NCBI GenBank assembly: GCA_003240625.1
Contig: QFMX01000010.1
Location: 85,720 to 149,719 of the forward strand
Source of the DNA: Sphingomonas taxi
GTDB taxonomy: Bacteria > Pseudomonadota > Alphaproteobacteria > Sphingomonadales > Sphingomonadaceae
Direction: 5' to 3'
DNA length: 64,000 bases
The notes beneath the pieces were generated by a model. It saw only the letters and a list, made by a program, of their open reading frames with translations. It was not told the origin of the DNA and searched no databases. Below, one piece after another: positions 33,943 to 42,977 of this stretch. The position numbers were made by a program, and so were the translations under genes. How positions within the stretch are numbered: the first letter of the stretch is position 1; each line of letters starts with the position of its first letter.

Positions 33943-36087
33943 ATGATGCACCAACGCCTGCCGTTCCTGGCCCTGCTGGCCCTTTCCACGACCGCGCTCG
34001 CGCAGACGCCCGCTCCGATCCCGGCGCAAACTTCAGTCAACACTCCCCCGGCTGACCCCAACGCCTATCTGGAAGACATTCACGGCGCGCGTGCGCTCGA
34101 TACGGTCAAGCGGTGGAATACGCTGTCGCTCGCCGCGCTCGAGGCGAAGCCGGGTTACGCGCGGTATCGCCAGCGCGCGCTGGACCTGTTGCAGGCCGAC
34201 CGCCAGATCGCCAATCCCGACCAGGTCATCGGCGATCAGGTGCTGAACCTGTGGCAGGACAAGACGAACGTGCGCGGCCTGTGGCGGGTCGCGTCGCTGG
34301 CTTCGTTCAGCAGCGGCAAGCCGGTGTGGCGGACGCTGATCGACGTCGATGCGCTCGGCAAGGCGGAGGGCAAGAGCTGGGTGTGGAAGGGCGCGACCTG
34401 TCGCTCGCCGTCCTATGATCGCTGCATGGTGGCGCTGTCGAACGGCGGCGGCGATGCGGTCGAGGAGCGGGAGTTCGATATTCCGTCGGGCAAGTTCGTC
34501 GCGGATGGCTTCGTCGTGCCGATCTTCAAGACGCGGTTGAACTGGGCTGGGCCGGACGCGCTGTACGTCGCGACCGATTTCGGCGCCGACAGCCTGACCA
34601 AATCGGGCTATCCGCGCGTCGCCAAGCTGTGGCGCCGCGGTACGCCACTGACTGCCGCGACCGAGATCGCCAGCGCGACGCAGGATGACGTCGGGATCAA
34701 CGTCAGCGTATTTCCGGATGGCGAGCAGCGCTACCCGCTGGTCGTCCGCGACACCGATTTCTTCCATTCGAAGCGGAGCCATGTTGCGCAGGACGGTCGG
34801 CTCGTGCCGTCGCCGCTGCCCGACGACGCGGTGATCAACACTGTGCTGGACGGCCGGCTGATCGCGACGCTGGCGTCCGACTGGCGTGGTGTGCCGGCGG
34901 GGGCGGTGGTCGCCTACAGCATCGCCGACGTGTTGGCCGGCCGCGCGCCGACGATTGAGCGGGTGCTGGTGCCGACCGCGACGCAGGCCGTCGAGCAGGT
35001 CGATTCGAGCAAGTCGGTGCTGTGGGTGAAGATGCTCGACGACGTGTCGGGGCGGCTCGTGTCGCTGACGCGCGGTGCGGATGGTCGCTGGACGCAGGCG
35101 ACCGCGGCGTTACCCGCAGCGTCGACGATCCACCTCGATGCGACCGCGGGGAAGGATGACCTCGCCTTCGCGACCGTCGAGAGCTTCCTGAGCCCGCCGG
35201 CGCTCTACGCGATCCGCCCGGCCACGAAGCCGGTCGCGGTCGATACGCTGCCGGCGCGGTTCGATGCCTCCAGAATGCAGGTCGAACAGCGGTTCGCGAC
35301 GTCGAAGGACGGGACCAAGATCCCGTATTTCCTCGTGCGGAAAAAGGGCACGAGCGGGCCCGTGCCGGCGCTGGTCCACGCCTATGGCGGGTTCCGTAAC
35401 GCGCAGACGCCGACCTACCTCGTCGACCAGCCCTATCGCTCGGGCCCGGCCGGTCTGTTCTGGGTCGAGGAGGGCAATGCGTTCGTGCTCGCCAATATCC
35501 GTGGCGGCGGCGAATACGGGCCGCGCTGGCACCAGATGCCGCTGCGCGAGAACCGACAAAAGGCGTATGACGATCTTCACGCGGTCGGCGACGATCTGGT
35601 CCGCACCGGCGTCAGCGCGAAACGGAAGATCGCGGTGTCGGGGCGGTCGAACGGCGGTCTGCTGGTCGGCGTCGCGATGGAGCAGCGGCCTGATCTGTAC
35701 GGCGCGATCGTGATGGGATCGCCGTTGCTCGACATGCAGCGTTACTCGCATCTGTCGGCAGGCGCGTCGTGGATCGGTGAATATGGCGATCCCGACAAGC
35801 CGGCGGACTGGGCGTTCATCTCGAAATATTCGCCGTACCAGAATCTGAAGCGCGGCGTGAAATACCCGGTGCCGTTCATCTACACCTCGACCGAAGACGA
35901 CCGCGTCCACCCCGGCCATGCTCGCAAATTCGCCGCGCGGCTCGAGGAATATGGCGACCCGTTCTTCTACTATGAGAACCCCGAAGGCGGCCACGCGGCG
36001 GGCGCCGACAAGATCGAGGACGCAAAGCGCGCGGCGCTCGTCACCGTCTATCTCAACACCCAACTCGGCACCGCTCCACAGCGCTGA
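33943..36087 (+). CDS. Prolyl oligopeptidase family (S9) serine peptidase
   Basis: 714 aa with signal peptide (about 1-21, ending ALAQ), so periplasmic. An N-terminal beta-propeller (about 90-440) is followed by an alpha/beta-hydrolase domain with nucleophile ISV-like SGRSNGGLLVG, acid in STEDDRVHPGHA and His in NPEGGHAAG. The frame runs upstream into the DUF2891 gene; the MMHQRLPFLALL start is taken because it gives a signal peptide and follows GAAGAAAGAG. Cleaves peptides, probably after Pro. A DUF885 gene follows 17 bp later. Confidence 0.9.
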   Translation: MMHQRLPFLALLALSTTALAQTPAPIPAQTSVNTPPADPNAYLEDIHGARALDTVKRWNTLSLAALEAKPGYARYRQRALDLLQADRQIANPDQVIGDQVLNLWQDKTNVRGLWRVASLASFSSGKPVWRTLIDVDALGKAEGKSWVWKGATCRSPSYDRCMVALSNGGGDAVEEREFDIPSGKFVADGFVVPIFKTRLNWAGPDALYVATDFGADSLTKSGYPRVAKLWRRGTPLTAATEIASATQDDVGINVSVFPDGEQRYPLVVRDTDFFHSKRSHVAQDGRLVPSPLPDDAVINTVLDGRLIATLASDWRGVPAGAVVAYSIADVLAGRAPTIERVLVPTATQAVEQVDSSKSVLWVKMLDDVSGRLVSLTRGADGRWTQATAALPAASTIHLDATAGKDDLAFATVESFLSPPALYAIRPATKPVAVDTLPARFDASRMQVEQRFATSKDGTKIPYFLVRKKGTSGPVPALVHAYGGFRNAQTPTYLVDQPYRSGPAGLFWVEEGNAFVLANIRGGGEYGPRWHQMPLRENRQKAYDDLHAVGDDLVRTGVSAKRKIAVSGRSNGGLLVGVAMEQRPDLYGAIVMGSPLLDMQRYSHLSAGASWIGEYGDPDKPADWAFISKYSPYQNLKRGVKYPVPFIYTSTEDDRVHPGHARKFAARLEEYGDPFFYYENPEGGHAAGADKIEDAKRAALVTVYLNTQLGTAPQR

Positions 36088-36104
36088 TCGTCAGGAATTA
36101 GACC

Positions 36105-37880
36105 ATGCGTAATTTCCGTCTGCTACTCGGCGCCGCGATCCTGTCGCTGCCCGTTTCCTCGATCCCGACCTCGGCCGTACACGCGGCGGAGAACGCAACG
36201 TTCGCGTCGCTGTCGAAGCGCTATGTCGATGGCTTGGCGAGGCTGAACCCCTCGTCGGCGACCGGTCTTGGCGATCATCGGTTCGACGCGCAGGTCACCG
36301 ATATGTCGGCGGCCGGGCGTGCCAAGCGCGAGGCGTTCTCGAAGGCGATGCTGGCGGATCTCCAGCGGATCGACCGGAAAGCCCTGTCGCGCGAAGAGCA
36401 GGTCGATGCGGCGTTGCTCGACAATGCGCTGCGTTACGATATCTGGGATGCGGAGACGCTGCGCGGCTGGGCGTGGGATCCGCAGGTCTATAACGACATC
36501 GCCGGCGGCTCGCTGTACTCGCTCGCCGCGCGCGATTTCGCGCCGTGGCCACAGCGCCTGAACGCGGCGACCGCGCGGATGGAGGCGCTGCCGGCGTTGC
36601 TGGCGCAGGCGCGCGCCAACATCGTGGTCGCGCGCGTGCCCTCGATCTACGCGACGACCGTGGCGAAGCAGAACAGCGGCATCGTCGACATCGCCGAGAG
36701 CATGCTGGCACCACACAAGACGGAGCTGTCGGCGGCGGACGCCACGCGCTTCGACGCGGCCCTAGTGAAGCTGAAGGCAGCGGTGGCCGAGCATCAGGTC
36801 TGGCTCGACAAGACGCTGGTGCCGGGCGCGAAGGGTGATTTCCGGCTCGGCGCGGCGCTGTACGACACCAAGCTCAAGTTCGCGCTGCAATCGGATCTAA
36901 CCCGCGCCGAGATCAAGCGTCGCGCACAGGCCGCGATCGTCGATACGCGCGCGCAGATGTACGCCATCGCGCGGCAGATATTTGGCGCCAAGCCCGGCGC
37001 GCTGCTGCTCCCCGACAAGCCCTCCGACGCGCAGCAACAGGCCGCGATCCAGGCCGCGCTCGAACTCACCTACGCCAAGCGTCCGGCACGCGACGGCATG
37101 ATCGACGCCTCGACCAAGGCGTTGGCGCAGGCGACCGCGTTCGTCCGCGAAAAGGGGCTAGTCGGGATGCCCGACGGTCCGGTGAAGATCATCACGATGC
37201 CCAAGTTCCAGCAGGGTGTCGCGGTCGCCTATTGTGACTCACCGGGTCCGCTGGAGAAAAACCTCGGCACGTTCTTCGCCGTGTCGCCGATCCCCGACGA
37301 CTGGACGGAGGCGCAGGCGACGTCGTTCCTCAGCGAATATAACGACTACATGATCCACGATCTGGCGGTGCATGAGGCGATGCCGGGGCATTTTCTCCAG
37401 CTCGCGCACGCCAATGCGACGCAGTCGACGCTGCGCGCGGTGCTCGGCTCCGGGCCGTTCATCGAGGGCTGGGCGGTGTATGCCGAGGGGATGATGGCGG
37501 ACGAGGGCTATCTGAACGGCGATCCGCTCTTCAAGCTGACCGTGCTCAAGATGCGGTTGCGCTCGATCTCCAACTCGCTGCTCGATATCGGTATCCACAC
37601 CGAGGGCATGACGCGCGATCAGGCGATGCAGCTGATGACGCACACCGCGTTCCAGCAGGAGCGCGAGGCGGCGGGGAAATGGGTCCGCGCGTCGCTCGGC
37701 TCGACTCAGTTGCTGAGCTATTTCACGGGCTATTCGGAGCACATGGCTCTGCGGGACGAGGCGAAGAAGCGTGAGGGCGCGAAGTTCGACCTGAAGCGCT
37801 ACAACGACGCGCTGCTCGCGCATGGTTCGCCGCCGGTCCGCTACGTTCGCGAACTGCTTTTCGACCTGCCAATCGGGTAA
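36105..37880 (+). CDS. DUF885 family putative metallo-peptidase
   Basis: 591 aa with signal peptide (about 1-28, ending VHAA). The DUF885 hallmark HEAMPGHFLQLAHA (HExxxGH, metal-binding) lies at about residue 425, with EGWAVYAEGMM further on and GMTRDQAMQLM near the C-terminus. Family members are often called X-Pro dipeptidyl peptidase-like or carboxypeptidase-like; activity is not well established. Close spacing after the S9 peptidase suggests a two-gene periplasmic peptide-degradation unit. Confidence 0.88.
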   Translation: MRNFRLLLGAAILSLPVSSIPTSAVHAAENATFASLSKRYVDGLARLNPSSATGLGDHRFDAQVTDMSAAGRAKREAFSKAMLADLQRIDRKALSREEQVDAALLDNALRYDIWDAETLRGWAWDPQVYNDIAGGSLYSLAARDFAPWPQRLNAATARMEALPALLAQARANIVVARVPSIYATTVAKQNSGIVDIAESMLAPHKTELSAADATRFDAALVKLKAAVAEHQVWLDKTLVPGAKGDFRLGAALYDTKLKFALQSDLTRAEIKRRAQAAIVDTRAQMYAIARQIFGAKPGALLLPDKPSDAQQQAAIQAALELTYAKRPARDGMIDASTKALAQATAFVREKGLVGMPDGPVKIITMPKFQQGVAVAYCDSPGPLEKNLGTFFAVSPIPDDWTEAQATSFLSEYNDYMIHDLAVHEAMPGHFLQLAHANATQSTLRAVLGSGPFIEGWAVYAEGMMADEGYLNGDPLFKLTVLKMRLRSISNSLLDIGIHTEGMTRDQAMQLMTHTAFQQEREAAGKWVRASLGSTQLLSYFTGYSEHMALRDEAKKREGAKFDLKRYNDALLAHGSPPVRYVRELLFDLPIG

Positions 37881-37994
37881 GTGCCGGTCGCTTGACCCGA
37901 TCTGCGAATGCTGTGACCCTGCTCCGATAAAAAGAAGCCATCGGAGGGGTATCATGGCCGCAGGATTTCGTGGGCGCCGTAAAGGGTTGCGGCG

Positions 37995-39140
37995 TTGACC
38001 GGCCCGCTCGCCGGCATCCGGATCGTCGAGCTTGCCGGGATCGGGCCCGCGCCGTTCGCCTGCATGATGCTCGCCGATCACGGGGCCGAGGTCATCCGGA
38101 TCGAACGGCCGGGCGCGAAAAAGGGCGGGCCGGGCGGCGATCCTGCCAAGGATATCCTGCTGCGATCGCGCAAGACGATCGCGGTCGATCTGAAGTCCGC
38201 CGAGGGAATCGGTGTCGTCCGCGATCTGGTCGCGTCGGCGGATGGCTTCGTCGAGGGGTTTCGGCCGGGCGTGACCGAACGACTGGGGCTCGGGCCGGAC
38301 GTGCTGATCGAGACCACCCCGCGGCTCGTCTATGGTCGTATGACAGGCTGGGGGCAGGACGGACCGTACGCGCAGGCGGCGGGCCACGACATCAATTATA
38401 TCGCGCTGGCCGGCGCTCTGCACGCGTTCGGGCGTGCGGGTGAGAAGCCGACGCCGCCGATCAACATGGTCGGCGATTTCGGCGGCGGTGCGATGATGCT
38501 CGCGTTCGGTATGGTCAGCGCCCTGCTTCATGCGCGGACGACCGGGCAGGGGCAAGTGATAGACTGCGCGATGACCGATGGCGCCGCGCTGCTGATGAGC
38601 ATGATCTGGAGCTTCCACGGACAAGGCCTGTGGCGCGACGCGCGGGGCGTGAACCTGCTCGATAGCGGCGCGCATTTCTACGACACCTATGCCTGTGCCG
38701 ACGGAAAATACGTGTCGATCGGTGCGATCGAGCCGCAATTCTACGCCGTGTTGCGCGAGAAAGCGGGGCTGGCGGCGGATGCGGAGTTCGACCGGCAGAT
38801 GGATTCGCGGTGCTGGCCAGCGTTGAAAGACAGGCTGGCGGCGGTATTCGCCCGCCGGACTCGCGACGAATGGTGCGCGATTCTCGAACACACCGACGCG
38901 TGTTTCGCGCCGGTGCTGTCGCTAGCCGAAGCGCCCGCGCATCCGCACAATCTCGCGCGCGGGACGTTCACGGAGGCGGGAGGCGTCGTCCAGCCGATGC
39001 CCGCGCCGCGCTATTCCGCCACGCCGACCGTCGCGCCACGCATGGCCGAAGGGTATACCGATACGGATGCATTGCTCGACGGGCTTGGCTACGCCGCGGA
39101 CACGATTACCGCGCTCAAGGCCGGCGGAATCGTCGCGTGA
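37995..39140 (+). CDS. CaiB/BaiF family alpha-methylacyl-CoA racemase
   Basis: 381 aa. GPLAGIRIVELAGIGPAPFACMMLADHGAEVIRIERPG is the family N-terminus; shown in parts, GHDINYIALAGALHAFGR contains the racemase His and NMVGDFGGGAMML the catalytic Asp, which favours an alpha-methylacyl-CoA racemase over formyl-CoA transferase. It interconverts (2R)- and (2S)-methylacyl-CoAs before beta-oxidation. The start appears to be TTG 37995, preceded by AAAGGG; neither ATG 37954 nor GTG 37970 is in frame. Monocistronic. Confidence 0.9.
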   Translation: MTGPLAGIRIVELAGIGPAPFACMMLADHGAEVIRIERPGAKKGGPGGDPAKDILLRSRKTIAVDLKSAEGIGVVRDLVASADGFVEGFRPGVTERLGLGPDVLIETTPRLVYGRMTGWGQDGPYAQAAGHDINYIALAGALHAFGRAGEKPTPPINMVGDFGGGAMMLAFGMVSALLHARTTGQGQVIDCAMTDGAALLMSMIWSFHGQGLWRDARGVNLLDSGAHFYDTYACADGKYVSIGAIEPQFYAVLREKAGLAADAEFDRQMDSRCWPALKDRLAAVFARRTRDEWCAILEHTDACFAPVLSLAEAPAHPHNLARGTFTEAGGVVQPMPAPRYSATPTVAPRMAEGYTDTDALLDGLGYAADTITALKAGGIVA

Positions 39141-39153
39141 TAAGATGGGCGGT

Positions 39154-39229
39154 TGGTGGGCCCGGCAGGAATCGAACCCGCAACCTAGCCGTTATGAGCG
39201 GCCAGCTCTAACCGTTGAGCTACAGGCCC
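39154..39229 (-). tRNA. tRNA-Ile2 (CAT, probably lysidine-modified)
   Basis: 76 nt with encoded CCA. Acceptor GGGCCTG pairs with CGGGCCC, discriminator A, anticodon loop CTCATAA. The CAT anticodon could be Met, but the acceptor and anticodon-stem sequence fit the minor Ile tRNA (C34 converted to lysidine by TilS) that I recall from other alphaproteobacteria. Certain as a tRNA, less so as Ile2. Confidence 0.85.
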
Positions 39230-39294
39230 CACCGGCGCCTGCGTTAGCGCAAGCGATCATCCGGCAAAAGGGCGCAAAGCAAAACGGCAAAGAA

Positions 39295-39322
39295 AAAGGG
39301 CGCTCCCGAAGGAGCGCCCTTT
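39295..39322 (-). terminator. Intrinsic terminator of small lipoprotein gene
   Basis: 12-bp perfect stem AAAGGGCGCTCC / GGAGCGCCCTTT with a CGAA loop. Read on the minus strand it ends in a TTTTTCTTT tract, 42 bp after the lipoprotein stop at 39365. Confidence 0.88.
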
Positions 39323-39364
39323 CCGACACTAAATCCTATCGAGCGTAGAGACACCCGACAGATT

Positions 39365-39631
39365 TTAGTTCATGTTGTCGGTCTTCTCGTCGGCAGCGTC
39401 ACGGACGTTGTCGGCAGCTGCGTTCATGTTGTCGGCAGCGTTCTCGAGCACGTCAGTAGCGGCTGCGTTCGAGGTGTTGTCCGCCATGGCGTCCATGTTG
39501 TCAGCCTGCATTTCCATGTTGTCAGCCAGCATGTCCGCGTTGTTCTCAACGGCGGCGGCTTCTGGCGACTTGCTGCAGGCTGCGACGGACATCAGGCCGG
39601 CGGCAGCAGCGATCAGAACGATCTTCTTCAT
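39365..39631 (-). CDS. Small Asn/Asp/Ala-rich lipoprotein
   Basis: 88 aa. Signal MKKIVLIAAAAGLMSVAAC with lipobox VAAC, then a low-complexity body of repeated short units such as ADNMDAMADN and AADNMNAAADN, with Asn/Asp/Met/Ala at regular spacing and likely helical. No known domain. It resembles in layout the lipoprotein at 58190-58561 and entericidin-like or LEA-like small stress proteins. It has its own strong terminator and a separate transcription unit. Confidence 0.78.
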   Translation of the reverse strand: MKKIVLIAAAAGLMSVAACSKSPEAAAVENNADMLADNMEMQADNMDAMADNTSNAAATDVLENAADNMNAAADNVRDAADEKTDNMN

Positions 39632-39785
39632 TCGAATGCTCCCAAGCATAGTTTCACTCGCGGCCGACCCGATTGCCGTCGCGAAGTCACGTCAAATAGC
39701 GGACCCCGGCGGCCGGTCAATCCGCTAAATTCATCTGTCCGCAAGGTTTGCGGCAGAACGATGACGTTTCGGTTGCTGCGACTGG

Positions 39786-41189
39786 TCACTTTTCGGGCAC
39801 GATCGAACCGATTTCCTCGGGCGCGTTGGCGACCGTCGCGATCATCGCCGTCCATGCCGCGACGTTCTGACGAAGCTGTTCGGGATCGATCCGTTCGAGC
39901 GTATCCTCGGGCGTGTGGTGATAGTCGAAGTAGCGCAGCCCCGACTGGTTGAGGTCGATTCCGGCCACCCCGGTGGCGATCGTCGGGCCGACGTCGGTGC
40001 CGCCGTGCGGCGCATCGGCACCGCGGATGATCCCCAGCGGTGCAAGGGCGACCGCCAGGCGGTCCATGATGGGCTTGGCGGCGGCGGGCAGACTGCTTTC
40101 GAACCGCCAGACGCGGTCGGCGCCGAAATCCGATTCGGCGGCGGTGGCGTGGCGCTCGCCGGCATGCGCCTTGGCATAGGCAGTTCCGCCGAACCCGCCG
40201 CTCTCCTCGTCACCGAACCAGACGACGCGGATCGTCCGGCGCGGGCGCTGGCCGCTGTCCATGACGATCTTGGCGGCAGCCGCAGTGATTGCGATCCCCG
40301 CGCCGTCGTCGATCGCGCCGGTACCGAGATCCCAGCTGTCGAGATGGCCACCGACCAGCACGATGCCCGCCTTGGGATCGGTGCCCGGAACCTCGGCGAC
40401 GACGTTCCCCGACTCCTGCATCCCGGCCTGCTTGTCTTCGAGCACCAGCTTCAGCGTCACCGGCTTGCCGAGCTTTACCAGCCGCTCGACATGCTCGGCG
40501 TCGGCAACCGACAGCGCCGCTGCGGGGATCGGCGTCACGCCCGCTTCGAAATTGGTGTTGCCCGCGTGCGGCCCGCGGCCGTGATCGGTGCCGATCGACC
40601 GGATCACGATCGCCGCCGCGCCCTTTTTGGCGGCGGCGTTCGGCCCGACGAAGCGCGCGGTGCCCTGCGAACCATAGCTCGACCCGTCCTGGGTCGGCTG
40701 CATCGCGTTGGAGACGAAAGCGATTTTACCCTTCAGGCTGCCGTCGGCGGCGAGCGCCAAGGCGTTGTACGTCGGAAAATACACGATCGGCAGGGTCAGC
40801 CCGCCGGGAGGTGTCGCGCCCGAATTGCCGAGGCCGACCAGATGCAGCTTCTGCGCATAGGGCGCGACCAGTTCCCCGCTCTCCGTTCCGCGCGACCAGA
40901 CCGGAAGTTGGTATTTCTCGATCCGCACGTTCTTGAACCCGAGCGCCTTCAGCTTGGCGACCGACCAGGCCCGCGCACGCGGTGCCGCCTCGGTACCGGT
41001 CATCCGCGGGCCGACCTCGGTCGTGATCCCCTCCACGATCTTGTAGGCGGTGTCGTCGGTCAGCGCCTTGTCGCGGAGCGCGGCGACCTTCGCGTCGACC
41101 GCGGTCGCCGGGGCGGCGGTACGCTGGGCCGTCAGAGGAGAGGTGAGGGCGGAGGCGGCCAGCGCCGCGAGCAGGGTGCGTTTCATCAT
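39786..41189 (-). CDS. M28 family zinc peptidase (exported)
   Basis: 467 aa. Signal peptide about 1-21. A protease-associated-like insert (about 130-250) precedes the catalytic M28 domain: VLVGGHLDSWD (zinc His and Asp), GAIDDGAGIA (bridging Asp), WFGDEESGGFGG (catalytic Glu and zinc Glu), and later PHGGTDVGP and FDYHHTPEDT (zinc His). All ligands are present, so an active aminopeptidase/carboxypeptidase Q-like enzyme is expected in the periplasm. Two consecutive Met codons start it (41189, 41186). Divergent from ettA. Confidence 0.92.
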   Translation of the reverse strand: MMKRTLLAALAASALTSPLTAQRTAAPATAVDAKVAALRDKALTDDTAYKIVEGITTEVGPRMTGTEAAPRARAWSVAKLKALGFKNVRIEKYQLPVWSRGTESGELVAPYAQKLHLVGLGNSGATPPGGLTLPIVYFPTYNALALAADGSLKGKIAFVSNAMQPTQDGSSYGSQGTARFVGPNAAAKKGAAAIVIRSIGTDHGRGPHAGNTNFEAGVTPIPAAALSVADAEHVERLVKLGKPVTLKLVLEDKQAGMQESGNVVAEVPGTDPKAGIVLVGGHLDSWDLGTGAIDDGAGIAITAAAAKIVMDSGQRPRRTIRVVWFGDEESGGFGGTAYAKAHAGERHATAAESDFGADRVWRFESSLPAAAKPIMDRLAVALAPLGIIRGADAPHGGTDVGPTIATGVAGIDLNQSGLRYFDYHHTPEDTLERIDPEQLRQNVAAWTAMIATVANAPEEIGSIVPEK

Positions 41190-41292
41190 CGGGGCAGCGT
41201 ATGTCGGCGCTCCCCGTTTGCCAACGGCTCGCCGCATCGCTATCTGCGCACGTCAAATCCCGCCCTTATTCAAAACGGAGCTCGGCACCCAC

Positions 41293-42972
41293 ATGGCCGT
41301 CCAGTATACCTACGTCATGAAGGGTCTGTCGAAGACCTTCCCCGGTGCCAACAAGCCCGTTCTCAACAACATACACCTGCAGTTCATTCCTTCGGCGAAG
41401 ATCGCGATCATCGGCCCCAACGGCTCGGGCAAGTCGACGCTGATGAAGATCATGGCCGGCATGGATCCCGATTTCACTGGCGAGGCCTGGGCGGCGGAAG
41501 GCGTAAACGTCGGCTATCTGGCACAGGAGCCGCAGCTCGATCCGACCAAGGACGTGATGGGCAACGTCAAGGACGGCGTGCGCCCGGTCGCGGACCTGGT
41601 CGACCGGTTCAACGCGATCTCGGCCGAGATGGGCGATCCGAAAGACGACACCGACTTCGACGCGCTGATGGAGGAGATGGGCGAGCTCCAAGCCAAGATC
41701 GACGCGGTCGACGGCTGGGCGCTCGACAGCCAGCTCGAACAGGCGATGGAGGCCCTGCGCTGCCCGCCGGGCGATGCGTCGGTGGTCAACCTCTCGGGCG
41801 GCGAAAAGCGCCGCGTCGCGCTCTGCAAGCTGCTGCTGGAAAAGCCGCAGATCCTGCTGCTCGATGAGCCGACCAACCATCTCGACGCCGAAAGCGTGTC
41901 GTGGCTGGAGAACTACCTGAAGGAATATACCGGCAACGTCATCCTCGTGACGCATGACCGCTACTTCCTCGACAACGTCGTCAACTGGGTGCTCGAGCTC
42001 GATCGCGGGCGCTACTACACCTATGAGAGCAACTATTCGGGCTATCTGGAGAAGAAGGCGCAGCGCCTCAGCCAGGAAGAGCGCGAAGAGGCCGGCAAGC
42101 AGAAGGCGATCGCCGACGAGCTGGCATGGATGCGCCAGACCCCCAAGGCGCGCCAGACCAAGTCGAAGGCGCGTATCCGCGCGTTCGACGAGCTGATGGA
42201 GAAGCAGGAGAACCGCGTTGCCGGCAAGGCCGCGATCCTGATCCAGCTGCCGGCGCGTCTCGGTGGCAAGGTGATCGAGGCGAAGGGCCTGACCAAGTCG
42301 TATGGCGACAAGCTGTTGTTCGACGGTCTCGACTTCACGCTGCCCCCCGGCGGCATCGTCGGCGTGATCGGTCCCAACGGCGCGGGCAAGTCGACCTTGT
42401 TCAAGCTCATCACCGGCCAGGAAACGCCGGACGAGGGCACGATCGAGGTCGGCTCGACCGTCAAGCTCGGTTACGTCGACCAGAGCCGCGACGATCTCGA
42501 TCCGAACAAGAACGTCTGGCAGGAAATCTCCGACGAGCTGGAGATCTTCCGCTTCGGCAAGCAGGAGATGGGCACCCGCGCATACGTCGGCGCGTTCAAC
42601 TTCCGCGGGCCGGACCAGCAGAAGAAGGTCGGCCAGCTGTCGGGCGGCGAGCGCAACCGCGTCCACATGGCCAAGATGCTTAAGGAGGGTGGCAACGTCC
42701 TCCTGCTCGACGAGCCGACCAACGATCTCGACGTCGAGACTCTCCGCGCACTCGAGGAGGCACTTGAAACCTTCGCCGGCTGCGCCGTCGTCATCAGCCA
42801 TGACCGCTTCTTCCTCGATCGCCTCGCCACGCACATCCTCGCGTTCGAGGGCGACAGCCATGTCGAGTGGTTCGAGGGCAATTACGCGTCGTACGAGGAG
42901 GACAAGCGCCGCCGCATGGGCGACGCCGCCGATCGGCCCACGCGTCTGGCGTACAAGAAGCTGACCCGCTGA
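41293..42972 (+). CDS. ettA: Energy-dependent translational throttle protein EttA
   Basis: 559-aa ABC-F protein with two ATPase cassettes: Walker A GPNGSGKST (41-49) and GPNGAGKST (about 361), signatures LSGGEKRR and LSGGERNR, Walker B LLLDEPTNHLD and LLLDEPTNDLD. Length and the arm/linker region (SQEEREEAGKQK ... RQTKSKARI) match EttA, which gates the first peptide bond at the ribosomal E site according to ADP/ATP. A sensor kinase gene begins 5 bp downstream. Confidence 0.95.
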   Translation: MAVQYTYVMKGLSKTFPGANKPVLNNIHLQFIPSAKIAIIGPNGSGKSTLMKIMAGMDPDFTGEAWAAEGVNVGYLAQEPQLDPTKDVMGNVKDGVRPVADLVDRFNAISAEMGDPKDDTDFDALMEEMGELQAKIDAVDGWALDSQLEQAMEALRCPPGDASVVNLSGGEKRRVALCKLLLEKPQILLLDEPTNHLDAESVSWLENYLKEYTGNVILVTHDRYFLDNVVNWVLELDRGRYYTYESNYSGYLEKKAQRLSQEEREEAGKQKAIADELAWMRQTPKARQTKSKARIRAFDELMEKQENRVAGKAAILIQLPARLGGKVIEAKGLTKSYGDKLLFDGLDFTLPPGGIVGVIGPNGAGKSTLFKLITGQETPDEGTIEVGSTVKLGYVDQSRDDLDPNKNVWQEISDELEIFRFGKQEMGTRAYVGAFNFRGPDQQKKVGQLSGGERNRVHMAKMLKEGGNVLLLDEPTNDLDVETLRALEEALETFAGCAVVISHDRFFLDRLATHILAFEGDSHVEWFEGNYASYEEDKRRRMGDAADRPTRLAYKKLTR

Positions 42973-42977
42973 GGACG

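Noticed and set aside
39154..39229. tRNA with CAT anticodon as elongator tRNA-Met
   Set aside because: The GGGCCTG acceptor and stem composition fit the lysidine-modified Ile2 tRNA better; kept as Ile2 with moderate certainty.
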